Shown here: in pieces, positions 48,346-58,798 of the stretch
How the letters are laid out: the number at the start of each line of letters is the position of its first letter
Numbering within the stretch: position 1 is the first letter of the stretch
Assembly: GCA_945876035.1 (NCBI GenBank)
Contig: CAMCMU010000006.1
Span: 62,001 to 126,000 of the forward strand
DNA length: 64,000 nucleotides
Reading direction: 5' to 3'
Source of the DNA: Schlesneria paludicola DSM 18645
GTDB taxonomy: Bacteria; Planctomycetota; Planctomycetia; Planctomycetales; Planctomycetaceae
Program-made: the position numbers and the translations under genes
Notes under the pieces: model-generated
What the model saw: only the letters and a program-made list of their open reading frames with translations
Database searches by the model: none
Told to the model about the DNA's origin: nothing

Positions 48346-50169
48346 ATGTATCGGTCCCACATGTCCCTACCGTTATTGGCCATCCTGTGTTTGTGGACTC
48401 CGTCGGCCTTCGCGGAAAACATTCAAGGTGAAGAGACGGGAAAGATTGCTGCTACTGAAAAGAAAACGCTTTCGGTGGCTCACATGGAGATTTCCGGAAC
48501 CTACGCGGAGGGTGTCAGTATCCCTGGGCTATTTGGCGACGTCGTCGAAACGCTCGATTTCGGTTTGAAGAGAATGGAAAAGGCCGCCCGTGACGACACC
48601 TTAGAGGCGGTCATTCTGCACATCAATGATCCGAAAATTGGTTGGGCCAAGCTGAACGAATTGCGAGTCGGAATTCACAAGATGCGATCGAAAGGCCGCA
48701 AAGTCTTCGCCTGGATGGAGAGCGCGGACACCAAGAGTTACTTGATTGCGACGGCCTGCGACACAATTGTGATCCCCGAATCAGGGATGGTGATGCTTCC
48801 TGGACTGCATGCCGAAATCTCGTTTTACAAGAATCTTTTCGACATGCTGTCGATTCAACCTCAAATGCTCCGTGTCGGTGAGTTTAAATCCGCCGCGGAA
48901 CCGTATAGCCGCTCCGAAATGAGCCCTGCGTTTCGCGAAGAAATGGAAGCGATTCTGGACGATTATTACCGCCAAATGGTCGAAATCATCAGTACATCTC
49001 GCCAACTCACAATCGATCAGGTCAAGACCATTATTGACACCGGATTGTTCTCCGCGAGCGATGCCCAACAACTCGGACTGATTGACGTGATCGGCTACGA
49101 AGACGCCATTTCGTCACTGATTAAAGCCGGGAACAAAGACTCTGAATTCAAAATCACCAAGGGATATGGCAAGAAAAAGATTGATACCGACTTCAGTGGA
49201 TTCACCGGTATGGCAAAACTGATGAATTTGCTGATGGGAGTTGAGCCGAGCACACGTAAATCCACCGCAGCCAAGATCGCCGTAATTAACGCATCCGGCG
49301 CGATTGTCTCCGGTCCCAGTACCGCGAGTCCGTTTTCGGGGGAAGAGACGATGGGCTCCACGACAATGGTCAAGGCCATTCGTCAGGCTCGAGACGATCC
49401 CTCGGTAAAGGCCGTCATTCTGCGTGTTGACAGCCCAGGAGGAAGTGCCCTCGCCAGTGACCTCATGTGGCACGAACTGGAATTGCTCAACGAAAAAAAA
49501 ACATTCGTTGTGAGTATGGGGGATACCGCTGCCAGTGGTGGTTACTATATCGCGATGGGTGCTGATCGGATTTTTGCGGAGCCGGGGACACTCACTGGGT
49601 CAATCGGGGTTGTCGGTGGAAAAATCGCGTTCGAAAAGTTCTACGAAAAAGTAGGAATTACAACGAGTGTCGTTCACAGAGGCACGAACAGCGGTGTCTT
49701 GAGCAGTACGATCCCGTTTTCTGATTCCGAAAAATCTGCGATGCAGAAGATGCTCAACGAGATCTATGCTCAGTTCACGACCAAGGCTGCGGCGGGGCGC
49801 AAAATGGATGTTGAAAAGCTGGAAAAGATGGCACGAGGGCGAGTTTATACCGGCGTGCAAGCTCTGCAACTCGGCTTGGTCGACGAATTGGGAACGCTGT
49901 CTGATGCCATCGCGTACGCAAAAAAAACTGCCGGGCTGGATCCCGATCAAAAACTCGAACGACTCGATCTACCAAAACCGACAAGCCCGTTTGAAACGCT
50001 ATTTGGTCCGATCGATCCCTCCGCCGTAAGCACCCCGTCCGTTGTCGCCTCTTGGCTCACCCACTTTCCCCCAGAATTGGTCTCATTGTTACGCAGCCAT
50101 GTGCTTTATGAGCAACTCTCGAAAGAACGGGTTCTGACGGTGTTACCTTACCGGATTCACTTCAACTAA
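48346..50169 (+). CDS. sppA: Signal peptide peptidase SppA, large form
   Basis: 607 residues from the ATG at 48346 with GAGGAG upstream; longer in-frame sequence to 48151 is rejected because the signal peptide LPLLAILCLWTPSAFA begins right after this start. Two tandem S49 domains as in E. coli SppA. Catalytic pair: K181 in the N-terminal half (VGEFKSAAEPYSRSEMSP) and S397 in the C-terminal half (DTAASGGYYIAMGAD). It degrades cleaved signal peptides at the inner membrane. Confidence 0.93.
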   Translation: MYRSHMSLPLLAILCLWTPSAFAENIQGEETGKIAATEKKTLSVAHMEISGTYAEGVSIPGLFGDVVETLDFGLKRMEKAARDDTLEAVILHINDPKIGWAKLNELRVGIHKMRSKGRKVFAWMESADTKSYLIATACDTIVIPESGMVMLPGLHAEISFYKNLFDMLSIQPQMLRVGEFKSAAEPYSRSEMSPAFREEMEAILDDYYRQMVEIISTSRQLTIDQVKTIIDTGLFSASDAQQLGLIDVIGYEDAISSLIKAGNKDSEFKITKGYGKKKIDTDFSGFTGMAKLMNLLMGVEPSTRKSTAAKIAVINASGAIVSGPSTASPFSGEETMGSTTMVKAIRQARDDPSVKAVILRVDSPGGSALASDLMWHELELLNEKKTFVVSMGDTAASGGYYIAMGADRIFAEPGTLTGSIGVVGGKIAFEKFYEKVGITTSVVHRGTNSGVLSSTIPFSDSEKSAMQKMLNEIYAQFTTKAAAGRKMDVEKLEKMARGRVYTGVQALQLGLVDELGTLSDAIAYAKKTAGLDPDQKLERLDLPKPTSPFETLFGPIDPSAVSTPSVVASWLTHFPPELVSLLRSHVLYEQLSKERVLTVLPYRIHFN

Positions 50170-50255
50170 CCTCAAAACCAGCGTCAAGCTCCTTCGCGTT
50201 CGGCAACGAACCGGCCGCGACGGGATCTTCTCTTGCGTATTAAAAAGATTTGAAA

Positions 50256-50669
50256 ATGTTTCGTGTGACAAAAGAAATTAACTTTTGCTATGGCCACCGT
50301 TTACTGAATTACGAAGGCAAGTGCAAGTATTTACATGGCCACAATGGTAAGGCGGTGATCACACTGGAAGGAGAGAACCTCGACGATCGTGGAATGGTCA
50401 TCGATTTTTCCGACATCAAGAAGCACATTGCTGGTTGGATTGATATTCATCTCGATCACCGGATGATTTTGCATGAAGCGGACCCGATGGTGCCAATCTT
50501 CAAAAAGATGGGCGAACCGATGTATCTCATCAGTCAGAATCCCACGGCGGAAAATATCGCCAAGCTGATCTATGATTTCGCGAAGTCAAACAAGTTACCC
50601 GTATCTGAAGTCACGCTGTGGGAAACGCCCAACTCCTATGCCACGTTTAACGAGTCGCCGCGGCCTTGA
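50256..50669 (+). CDS. queD: 6-carboxy-tetrahydropterin synthase QueD (6-PTPS family)
   Basis: 137 residues from the ATG at 50256; an upstream TTG adds two. Zn-binding His14 (CYGHRL), His27 and His29 (YLHGHNG), with Cys23 as the catalytic thiol. Family sequence IDFSDIKKHIAGWIDIHLDHR fits QueD, the first step after GTP cyclohydrolase in queuosine biosynthesis. queG follows by 224 bases. Confidence 0.93.
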   Translation: MFRVTKEINFCYGHRLLNYEGKCKYLHGHNGKAVITLEGENLDDRGMVIDFSDIKKHIAGWIDIHLDHRMILHEADPMVPIFKKMGEPMYLISQNPTAENIAKLIYDFAKSNKLPVSEVTLWETPNSYATFNESPRP

Positions 50670-50893
50670 GTGGAAACGGTCGATTTCGGTTTTGGAGTAT
50701 CGGCAATGATCGGTGGCTCGGATTGTTGGAAAAGTGTTGTCAAAGTTGATGGCCAAAGAACTCGGATTACCGACGGTGACTGAGAATCGCGTACGGATAA
50801 AATATTACGGATCGATTTGTGATTCCGTTTCGCACCTGTTGAAACTCTGCAGAAATCATCGATGACACGGACTCTGCAGAGAAGGATCATCCC

Positions 50894-52090
50894 GTGCTAA
50901 GTGAAACTCGGGAAATCCCATTTCTCCCTCCTGCGTCAGAATCGGATTTGACAAACGAGGCGTTAACCCAGGCAATCAAAGCCGAATCACGACGGCTTGG
51001 ATTTGAATTGGTTGGCGTGACTCCGGCTGTTTCACCTCCGGGGTTGCCCCAGTTGCATGACTGGCTTCGTGCCGGGTACGCAGGTGAAATGCTTTATCTG
51101 CCGCGACGTTCATCCGCCTATGAGCATCCACGCCATGTCTTTCCGTCGGTGCGGAGTGTCGTGATGTTGGCGATGAACTATCGTTCGGAGGAACCGGCAC
51201 AGGTTGCGGCAAATGAGGGGCGTGTTTCTCGGTATGCCTGGGGAACGCTCGACTACCATGAACTCTTGAAAAACAAACTGAACCAACTGAGTCAATTCGT
51301 CCATGAGCAACGTCCGGGATGCACGACGCGCGGAGTCGTCGACACAGCTCCCCTATTAGAGCGAGACTTCGCTCGTCTGGCCGGACTGGGTTGGTTCGGA
51401 AAGAACACCATGCTGATCAACACGAGAAAAGGGAGTTGGCTGCTGCTCGCCGCATTGTTGGTCGATATTGAACTTGTTGCAGACTCGCCGCATGACACAT
51501 CTCATTGCGGATCGTGTACCCGATGCCTCGATATTTGCCCAACCGATGCCTTTCCGAAACCCTATGTTCTTGATGCAAGAAAGTGCATCTCGTACCTGAC
51601 AATCGAGCTGAAGACTCCGATTCCCGTCGAACTGCGTGAAGACGTTGGCGAATGGCTCTTCGGCTGCGATCTGTGCCAAGATGTCTGTCCCTGGAACCGA
51701 AAGGCGCCGCATACGAACGAACGTGCTTTTCAACCTCAATCCGATCTCAATCCTGCCAACTGTATTGCCCTTCTCGAAATGACTCGGGAGCAATTCGACT
51801 CGCGGTTTAAAAAGATGCCGATGGAACGGCCAGGATTTGAGGGACTGCGTCGCAACGCAGCGATTGTGCTCGGCAATCATGGTAATAGTTCCGCCGTTCC
51901 CGCATTGATCGCAGCCCTTCAGGATGACTCCCCGCTCGTTCGAGGTGCGGCGGCGTGGTCGCTGGGAAAACTGGGAGGTCTTGCCTCCCAATTGGCACTT
52001 TCTGAACGATTGCAGGTCGACTGCGATGACCACGTTCGGAACGAAATTTCTGCGGCACTCGCCGCGACCTCTGCAGCCGTAACTCCATGA
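50894..52090 (+). CDS. queG: Epoxyqueuosine reductase QueG
   Basis: 398 residues from the GTG at 50894 with AAGGA upstream. The cobalamin/DUF1730 domain has VVMLAMNYRSEEPAQ, then GVVDTAPLLERDFARLAGLG and WFGKNTMLINTRKGSW. The iron-sulfur motifs are HCGSCTRCLDICPTDAF and CDLCQDVCPWNRKA. A HEAT-repeat tail (SSAVPALIAALQDDSPLVRG) closes the protein. QueG reduces epoxyqueuosine to queuosine in tRNA. Together with queD this gives two steps of one pathway. Confidence 0.94.
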   Translation: MLSETREIPFLPPASESDLTNEALTQAIKAESRRLGFELVGVTPAVSPPGLPQLHDWLRAGYAGEMLYLPRRSSAYEHPRHVFPSVRSVVMLAMNYRSEEPAQVAANEGRVSRYAWGTLDYHELLKNKLNQLSQFVHEQRPGCTTRGVVDTAPLLERDFARLAGLGWFGKNTMLINTRKGSWLLLAALLVDIELVADSPHDTSHCGSCTRCLDICPTDAFPKPYVLDARKCISYLTIELKTPIPVELREDVGEWLFGCDLCQDVCPWNRKAPHTNERAFQPQSDLNPANCIALLEMTREQFDSRFKKMPMERPGFEGLRRNAAIVLGNHGNSSAVPALIAALQDDSPLVRGAAAWSLGKLGGLASQLALSERLQVDCDDHVRNEISAALAATSAAVTP

Positions 52091-53207
52091 CCTCACAAAC
52101 GGCGATGCGTCGGCGAGAATAAGACTACCGCCGAATTCTATCGGTCACCCGCTAGCAATGAGTGGAGCAATACCAAGGATCATTTTTGGTATAGATTCGG
52201 CACGGTGAAAGCGTGGATCGAGTTCTCGAATAGGCTTTCAACGCAAGTCGCTTATCCCACACACCAACTGTTAGACCATGATCGAGTTTTCGGGAGGATC
52301 GTCTCGTGAGATCACCCGTTTCCGAAACTGAGATTGACGTGCGCGACTGCCAACCCGCCATGGATCGAAATCCGATGCCCCGATCCTCCTGGGTGCGAAT
52401 GCTTCAAAATTGGTCCTGATCGCTCGTGACTTCTGGGCCATTCTCAAAGATTTCAGACACGTGGCCACCGTCTCGCGGTTCCAAAATCGCCCTGCAATGA
52501 CTAACGCTGTTTGAGTCTGTGACGCACCAGACATGCTAGTTTTCTGTTCAGAGTTCAAGACGTTCGGACGCACCTTCCCGGAAACATGCTCGCCCGGAAC
52601 TGTCACCAAACAAGTGTCAGTCCCTGCGGCAGGCGCGGCGTCAATTTCTTGACCCTGCGTTCGCATGTGGAGTACGGGTGTTTATTCACCGCCGGAGGCG
52701 AAGCATTTCTTTTGTCTCCGCCGAATCATAACTCCTCCACACAATTTCCAAGTCAATTTCCAAGTCCAGTTTTTAAAAAAACGACAGCAATTAAGACCGG
52801 TCTTCCGGAGACTTTACCTTAGGCGGGCAGACCGTTTCATGAAACCGGATATGCCAAATCCTCCGAAACCGTCTCGACTGTATTGACGTATCAGCTGTTG
52901 TTTGATGCAATAGCCTAGACCCATCGATTGTGTATGTTCATTCGCTGTTCTAGGCATGCCGTCACATTTCAGTCTGCAGGTGTTCATATAATTGATTCTT
53001 GAGTCCGTCTGATTCGGTCTACTACCCTCGTTTGTCCAATTCGTATTTTTGTCACTTCAATCAAATCGTCAGACGGAACTGATCTCGTCGAGCTTTTGGG
53101 AATGATTCGATCCACTTCTTCTGGTTCCCGTTCATCCGTCCTTTGTGGGTGCAATCGCGGTTGATACAGACTACCTCCAACTTTCCCCAATCTTCGGAGC
53201 TAGACTT
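52091..53207. other. 1.1-kb gap
   Basis: No gene recognised. At 52170-52192 a seven-base-pair hairpin (ATACCAA/TTGGTAT, nine-base loop) lies about 80 bases past the queG stop and might end that transcript, but no U tract follows. Near 52745 a twelve-base unit TCAATTTCCAAG is partly repeated in tandem. The STAS-protein promoter lies at the right end. Confidence 0.4.
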
Positions 53208-54020
53208 TTGACAAACAGTGAATCCCCGTACCAGTTTGAGCGGTTAGATAATTACACTTTGCTCACTTTACATCCGCTGATTAATGACGGTCAGTGGGGG
53301 AACGTCTCGCAAGTGGGTACTGAAATTCTCAATCGTCTTGAGGCGATGGAGAATCCTTCGTTGGTGGTGGATCTTTCCCCGCTCGACTATATGGGGAGTG
53401 CTCAAGTGGCACTTCTTGTTAGGATTTGGAAATCTCTTAAGACTTCCAAGGGATCGATGGCCGTACAGTGTCCCGGCGAAACAGCGAAGGCCGTCTTGGC
53501 GACGGCTGGTTTAAAGTCCGTTTGGAAAATTGTGGATACCCGCGAGGAAGCATTGGCTGCCGTCGGTGTCAGAGACTCTTATTCGTCCAATGAATCTGCG
53601 CCCCGTGTGGGAAGTCCCGTCCTCGGAATAATTGCGGTGGCCATTGCTGTGGCGGCGATTTTCCTTTGTGTTTTTGGACAAAAATTTATACCTGCTCCCG
53701 CCAGCTTCGGAGTGGTCGTTGTTTTCGCGCTGGCTTCTCTTGCTGCTGGTGGAACGGCTGCAATTCTCGCGACAGGTTTTTCGAAATGGGTCGGAGCAAC
53801 CGCTGCCGTTGTCAGTGTCGGAGTGTTCCTTTGGGCCGGCTACCAATTTGGCAAATTTCAGAAACCACCCGTTGCCCCGCATTCGACCCCTGAATCAGAA
53901 GTGCAGACGGATGGTTCCGAATCCAAATTACCACCGGCAGACAAAAATGATGGTGGTGAGATCTCCAATCAGAAAATTGAAGCTCCACCTTCTCACGCTC
54001 CCATAAAAAGACCTAAATAA
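53208..54020 (+). CDS. STAS-domain protein with three membrane helices
   Basis: 270 residues from a TTG at 53208 that follows GGAG; the frame is open from 53145. Residues 5-115 form an anti-sigma-antagonist-like STAS domain: LTLHPLINDGQWGNVSQVGT, SLVVDLSPLDYMGSAQVALL and CPGETAKAVLATAGL. The usual phosphorylated Ser is in the DYMGSAQ loop. Three hydrophobic segments follow (about 140-215) and a Pro/Ser-rich tail. Role unknown. The intact GspE gene begins 163 bases further on, same strand. Confidence 0.7.
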   Translation: MTNSESPYQFERLDNYTLLTLHPLINDGQWGNVSQVGTEILNRLEAMENPSLVVDLSPLDYMGSAQVALLVRIWKSLKTSKGSMAVQCPGETAKAVLATAGLKSVWKIVDTREEALAAVGVRDSYSSNESAPRVGSPVLGIIAVAIAVAAIFLCVFGQKFIPAPASFGVVVVFALASLAAGGTAAILATGFSKWVGATAAVVSVGVFLWAGYQFGKFQKPPVAPHSTPESEVQTDGSESKLPPADKNDGGEISNQKIEAPPSHAPIKRPK

Positions 54021-54182
54021 CAATGAATTACCGAAGCAAAAGACGTGATTTTAAGATAAATAATTCCTGAGAAATTCCCCAATCTTCAATAATGATCAAA
54101 CTCGCGCTTTATCGCATTGATAACACGGATTGCACGCGTCAAAAAAACGACCGAATCCCTTCACTTCAGTGATGAATACACC

Positions 54183-55427
54183 ATGAGTCAATCTGCACAT
54201 AAAAGTGAAAACATCTCCAGTCAAACAGCTGTTCGCGAAGAACTGCGTGAGCTTCTGGGGGTCGTTGGACCGGTTCCTCTTGTTGATTTGTTGATCGAGC
54301 GGGCATTTCATTTAAATGCGACGGACATTCACTTCGACCCCACGGGCGAGGGTTTGAGATGCAGAATTCGGGTCGATGGGCTTTTGCATGACATCTTAAT
54401 GGTCCCTTTGGCAACAATGCCTCAAGTCATTTCTCGGCTCAAGCTACTGGCTGGAATGGACATCACCGAGCGGCGTCTTGCACAAGACGGCCATATGGCA
54501 AACACGTTAGGAGAGCGGAGTCGAGACATTCGTGTGGGGAGTGGACCAACGATTTATGGAGAACGCCTCGTACTCCGCCTGATGCCAGATGCTCAGTCGT
54601 TTGAACGATACGACGATCTGCACGAACTCGGGTTGGAACCGAACCAAGCGACTCAAATGGAGCGTTTTATTAGGGCGCCATACGGAATGGTCTTGAGCGT
54701 TGGTCCAGTAGGAAGTGGTAAGAGTACGACAATGTATTCATGCCTTAAGCGACTCAACGATCCGGCCAAAAGCCTGATTACCATCGAAGATCCTGTCGAG
54801 CGGCGAATGCCGGGAGTCAACCAGATTCAGGTTGATCCTAAAATCAACTTTTCCTTTGTCGAAGCTCTCCGAGGTGTGCTGCGACAAGATCCCAATGTGA
54901 TGATGATCGGAGAAATTCGTGATTCGGAGACGGCACGAATCGCCGTCCGTGCGGGCCTGACCGGAGTGATGGTTCTGAGTACACTTCACGCCAACGATAC
55001 GGCATCAACAATCGATGTCTTCCGTGATTTTGGCATTCCGCCGATGTTCATTGCAGATAGCCTGCAGGGGATCCTCTCGCAGCGACTAATGCGCAAGGCC
55101 TGTCTTCATTGCCGACAGGCATATCATCCGGATGAAGCCACCTGCGTCATCTTGGGAATTGATCCTGCAAATGCGGCAGCAACGTCGCTGTTTCGCGGTC
55201 AAGGGTGCGATTCGTGCTTTGGAACAGGGTACTCCGGTCGAACTGGAATTTACGAAGTTATGGGACTTGATGCGGAACTTCGCCATGAGATTATTAAAGG
55301 TGCCCCGCAAAATGAGTTGATGTCGATCGCCAAGTCCAAAGGAATGCGCACACTCGATATGGCCGCCATTCAAAAAGTAACGGACGGGATCACGACAATT
55401 GAAGAAATGCATCGCGTCTTAACGTAG
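54183..55427 (+). CDS. GspE/PilB-type secretion or pilus assembly ATPase (intact)
   Basis: 414 residues from the ATG at 54183; an in-frame ATG at 54117 adds 22. Walker [11 protein letters not shown] (K180), Asp box TIEDPVER, Walker [13 protein letters not shown], His box [10 protein letters not shown] and the zinc tetracysteine CLHCRQAY and [14 protein letters not shown] are all present. It powers a type II secretion or type IV pilus-like machine; its membrane partner is not in the window. It lacks an extended N-terminal domain, so it is short for GspE. Strongly contrasts with the degenerate paralogue at 45496. Confidence 0.9.
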   Translation: MSQSAHKSENISSQTAVREELRELLGVVGPVPLVDLLIERAFHLNATDIHFDPTGEGLRCRIRVDGLLHDILMVPLATMPQVISRLKLLAGMDITERRLAQDGHMANTLGERSRDIRVGSGPTIYGERLVLRLMPDAQSFERYDDLHELGLEPNQATQMERFIRAPYGMVLSVGPVGSGKSTTMYSCLKRLNDPAKSLITIEDPVERRMPGVNQIQVDPKINFSFVEALRGVLRQDPNVMMIGEIRDSETARIAVRAGLTGVMVLSTLHANDTASTIDVFRDFGIPPMFIADSLQGILSQRLMRKACLHCRQAYHPDEATCVILGIDPANAAATSLFRGQGCDSCFGTGYSGRTGIYEVMGLDAELRHEIIKGAPQNELMSIAKSKGMRTLDMAAIQKVTDGITTIEEMHRVLT

Positions 55428-55498
55428 TTTCCAGACAACGGATTTGATCGGCGTCCCGGATAGTATCGAGCGTTGAATTTCGCTATTTTTTACATGCT

Positions 55499-56686
55499 CT
55501 ACAGAAAATCAGCAGCCACACGGTCTGCCATAAAGAGCCCCTCACGAGTGAGGCGTATTCCCGCATGATCATCGTCCAACCATCCACGTGCGACATTTTC
55601 TCGAATCGCTGTCTGAGCAATCTGATCCATGGGGAAACCGCATCGTCTTTGGAACTCCGCTCGTGAAATGCCCTGAATACGGCGGAGACCGAGGAACAGA
55701 AGTTCTTTTGCTCGATGCACCGGTTCAAGTGTCTCCGTCTCGGCGACAGGTGACTCACCAGTTTTAATCCTCTTGAGCCAGCCGAGAACGCTCCGGATAT
55801 TTGTTTCTCGAGAGCCATTGACATAGCGCGCCGCTCCGGGACCATAGGCCCAGTACGAGTCACCGATCCAATAGGCCTCGTTGTGTCGACAATGAAAACC
55901 AGGTCGAGCAAAGTTCGATATTTCGTAATGTTCGAGTCCTCCGTCGCAGAGATACTCGATGGCCAAGGCATATTGATCGCGTTCGAGTCCTTCGTCGATC
56001 GGCTGCATCTCACCGCGCCCTCGTCGAGTCCAAAAACTAGTTCCCGGCTCCCATGTTAAACCGTAGATCGACATGTGGGTGACCCCCAGCCCGATTGCAC
56101 GCCGCAAACTTGATTTCCAACCGTCGAGGGATTGACCTGGCACGCCAAAAATTAAATCGATTGAAATGTTCTCAAACCGCTCCCGGAGACGAAGCATGAC
56201 ATCATCAATGTCATCTGGTGAATGGTCGCGTTCTAGCAATCTCAAAGATTGTGGCGAGAAGGACTGCACACCAAGACTGATCCGGTTCACGCCCGAATCG
56301 GCTAACAATCCAATTTTTTCTTGTGTCAGATCGAGTGGATTGGCTTCCACACTCACCTCTGCTCCCGGCAAAATCTGAAATCGTTGGTGAATGATCTGGA
56401 ATAATTTTTGGAGTTGCTCGCATGAGGGGTGAGTCGGCGTACCACCACCTAAAAAAAGCGTCTCAAGGCCATCTGCCCGACTAGTCGCGGCCTGCTGATT
56501 CTGCTCGCGATCCCATTTTTTTCGTTCACTTTCAATTTCCCGCTCCAGAGCCACGAGATACTCACTGATCAAGTCATCTCGATCCGCGATGAGGGTGAAA
56601 TCGCAGTAGCCACATCGGCGACTACAAAATGGGACGTGAACGTAGGCCGAACGTGGCTTCGCAAAAAATTGTAAATTGCTGTCCAT
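55499..56686 (-). CDS. hemW: Radical SAM heme chaperone HemW (coproporphyrinogen III oxidase-like)
   Basis: 395 residues. Radical SAM motif C21xxxC25xxC28 (FCSRRCGYCDF), SAM-contact GGGTPT, then ISLGVQSFSPQSLRLLERDH and DLIFGVPGQSLDGW. The C-terminal region has HYEISNFARPGFHCRHN and EAYWIG, typical of HemW rather than HemN (no HemN-only N-terminal Cys). HemW binds heme and delivers it to respiratory apoproteins. It is convergent with the gspE gene. Confidence 0.92.
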   Translation of the reverse strand: MDSNLQFFAKPRSAYVHVPFCSRRCGYCDFTLIADRDDLISEYLVALEREIESERKKWDREQNQQAATSRADGLETLFLGGGTPTHPSCEQLQKLFQIIHQRFQILPGAEVSVEANPLDLTQEKIGLLADSGVNRISLGVQSFSPQSLRLLERDHSPDDIDDVMLRLRERFENISIDLIFGVPGQSLDGWKSSLRRAIGLGVTHMSIYGLTWEPGTSFWTRRGRGEMQPIDEGLERDQYALAIEYLCDGGLEHYEISNFARPGFHCRHNEAYWIGDSYWAYGPGAARYVNGSRETNIRSVLGWLKRIKTGESPVAETETLEPVHRAKELLFLGLRRIQGISRAEFQRRCGFPMDQIAQTAIRENVARGWLDDDHAGIRLTREGLFMADRVAADFL

Positions 56687-57907
56687 TTTTTATTTTTCCG
56701 TGAAGCCAATCCGAATTCTCAAGCATTCATGGGTGACGACAGAATCAGCCGTTGATGTCTCTGCAATCCAAATCATGGAATCCAACGGCGAATACGTTCC
56801 GCACGCTTTGGCAACATTTTTTTCTCTGTTGTGGAGAGTCCCGCTGCTGAAACCGTTCCGGTCACGAATGCTTCCTTGGTGAATTGAGTTTGATTGTTGT
56901 GACCGACGTTCACCAGAGCAAGGCGATCCTGTGGGCTGCGGACGGAAGGCTATGTTTTGTATCGTGACTAGGGGGATTTGGTGAGACGGTATTTTCCCCT
57001 TTTGAGGTGGTTGTTCCGAATCCTGAGAGTATGGCGCGGCGAACAGTCAGTCGTGTCTCTCATGGACGATTTCAACAATCCAAGTCGGTCGTCCATGTGA
57101 ACTAGGGCATTGACGATCGGCAGCGGCGGTTCTGACGTGTACCTTCCGCAGTAAACTTGCCTGCGGCAGACTAACAACCGGACTCCGTCAACGCTTCACA
57201 GAACTCCACACTGAAATACCCCATGATCAATCCCTCCGCACGAGACTGAGAGGAAACATCGAGTCCAGTACCCTTTTCACTGCGGTTCTCTGATCACAGA
57301 AATAAACGAGCAATGAGCATGCTCAGCCTGTGCCGGTTGGCATTCCGCACCAGTCACACAAGTCGGCACTCCTTGAAAGCCATGGCGGCGCGGTTTTTAA
57401 ATGTTAGCCTCTGAAACGAACACCAGTCAGATCCGAATCGGAGATCAGTACACTCAGACAGGGAATAGAGCGGGTGTTCGCTGTTAACAGCCTGTTGGCA
57501 GAGGCAGGCCGAAGCTCACGCTGAGCCCCATGGATGTGGAGAGCCATTTATTGATCGCGACTTGGTGTGATATTAAAACCCGTCGTGGACTTGTTCAGCA
57601 GGTTTCTCAGCATATTGATCGGCTGTAGCCGCCAATTAGTCGCCACAAACACAGGCCCGCGATTACCGGTTCTCGCAATATTTTTCGCTGGACGGCCAAA
57701 ACGTTTTTTTAATGTGACACACCATTTCAGCGACGTCGCCGACGATGCAACCAAAAAAAGAGCAACTCGTCGACGACGGTCACTTCAACGAAAGATCTAG
57801 GCAGATCAGCAAAAGCCAGTGACTGAGGCCTGATCAATCGCTTGAGTGCGATACGTTACCGATTTGAAAACGTTTTTTCGCAACACTTTCCACGAGCGGC
57901 CAAGAAG
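56687..57907. other. 1.2-kb gap
   Basis: No gene recognised. A twelve-base perfect palindrome GCTGTTAACAGC is at 57480-57491. Open frames present are short and lack start signals. A small RNA cannot be ruled out but no motif for one was seen. Confidence 0.4.
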
Positions 57908-58123
57908 TTACTTTCTTCGGGCGGCAGCGGGTTTTGATGCAGCGATGGCCGTTGCGGCTCGCTCTTCCAAATTGACCATCGGACTGAATCGGCGAACCTT
58001 CGCTGCGATCGCCAACTTATCGGCTTGATTGGTTGCCTTGCGGAATCTCGCTTCAAATTTTTTCAATTTCACCGCATGTTTGCGGCGACGTTCTTTTTCG
58101 CGATCTCGTTCAGTGCGCGGCAT
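57908..58123 (-). CDS. DUF6800-like basic 71-residue protein
   Basis: 71 residues, start MPRTERDREKERRRKH at 58123; the frame extends to 58156 but the extra residues do not fit. The first half is Arg/Lys-rich, KLKKFEARFRKATNQADKL; the rest ends in AAARRK. It matches my recollection of planctomycete DUF6800 family members. No function known; basic composition suggests nucleic-acid or ribosome association. A second tiny basic gene lies 115 bases upstream. Confidence 0.75.
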   Translation of the reverse strand: MPRTERDREKERRRKHAVKLKKFEARFRKATNQADKLAIAAKVRRFSPMVNLEERAATAIAASKPAAARRK

Positions 58124-58238
58124 GATGCAACTCTTAATTTCCAAGCTCAAATCCACTGAGGCGATTCAAAGCGTCAAATCCACGGAATAGGAATAATTTC
58201 AATACGATGCGGCATTAGACGATGCTGTACGCAGCATG

Positions 58239-58358
58239 CTAGCGCAACTTTTTGTGGCAGGTTTTACAGCGGACGCGCATTCCAACCAGCTTGTTGCATT
58301 TAGGACAACGCTTGGCCTTGCGAGCTAATTTCAATTTCGTACGTGGACGTAAAACCAT
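58239..58358 (-). CDS. 39-residue basic zinc-ribbon protein
   Basis: Too short for usual gene prediction. ATG at 58358 has AGGA about eleven bases upstream. The product begins MVLRPRTKLKLARKAKR and ends CKTCHKKLR, with a CPKC and a CKTC pair 16 residues apart that can bind one zinc. About 16 of 39 residues are Lys or Arg. It recalls small zinc-ribbon ribosomal proteins (such as bL36/eL40 size range) but does not match either. Near the DUF6800-like gene on the same strand. Confidence 0.6.
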   Translation of the reverse strand: MVLRPRTKLKLARKAKRCPKCNKLVGMRVRCKTCHKKLR

Positions 58359-58798
58359 TTCATTCTGTCCTAAATCTCAGCCAACAACCGCAGCCTATAT
58401 CGTCCAAGTCGGTTCCTGAACGATGGGTGAAGATAACGGGCAAATCCTTTCCATGCAAGCCATTGAACCACGCCGAAATCGAATCCTCGGTCTAAACCTG
58501 ATAATTCTCATTCCAGCAATGCGGCCCTTTGGACGGACGCTGGTCAGGATAGAACTTCGGATCCTCCCTCGCCCCCCACATTGGTCTTCGCCGAAAAATC
58601 CGAGGAACCAATCTCGTGTCCCGAATCAGTCCGAGAATCACTTCGAAAATCGCTGGCGGGCTCACCGACCGCTGACATTTTCCCGTGAACTCATCTGTGT
58701 GCCATTCGAGTCGGAATTCGGCGGAAATTTTTTCGCTCGCTTTTTTCGTCGATGACACAAAAAGCTTTCGTCTCGTCAACACCGTCAGCTAAGAAGGT
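58359..58798. other. Gap between small basic genes and the glycosidase-like operon
   Basis: Nothing convincing. The promoter of the 39-residue gene is expected near the left side. Confidence 0.4.

Noticed and set aside
53145..53208. Longer N-terminus of the STAS protein from GTG 53145
   Set aside because: No Shine-Dalgarno near it and the extra 21 residues do not resemble the domain; TTG 53208 with GGAG fits better.
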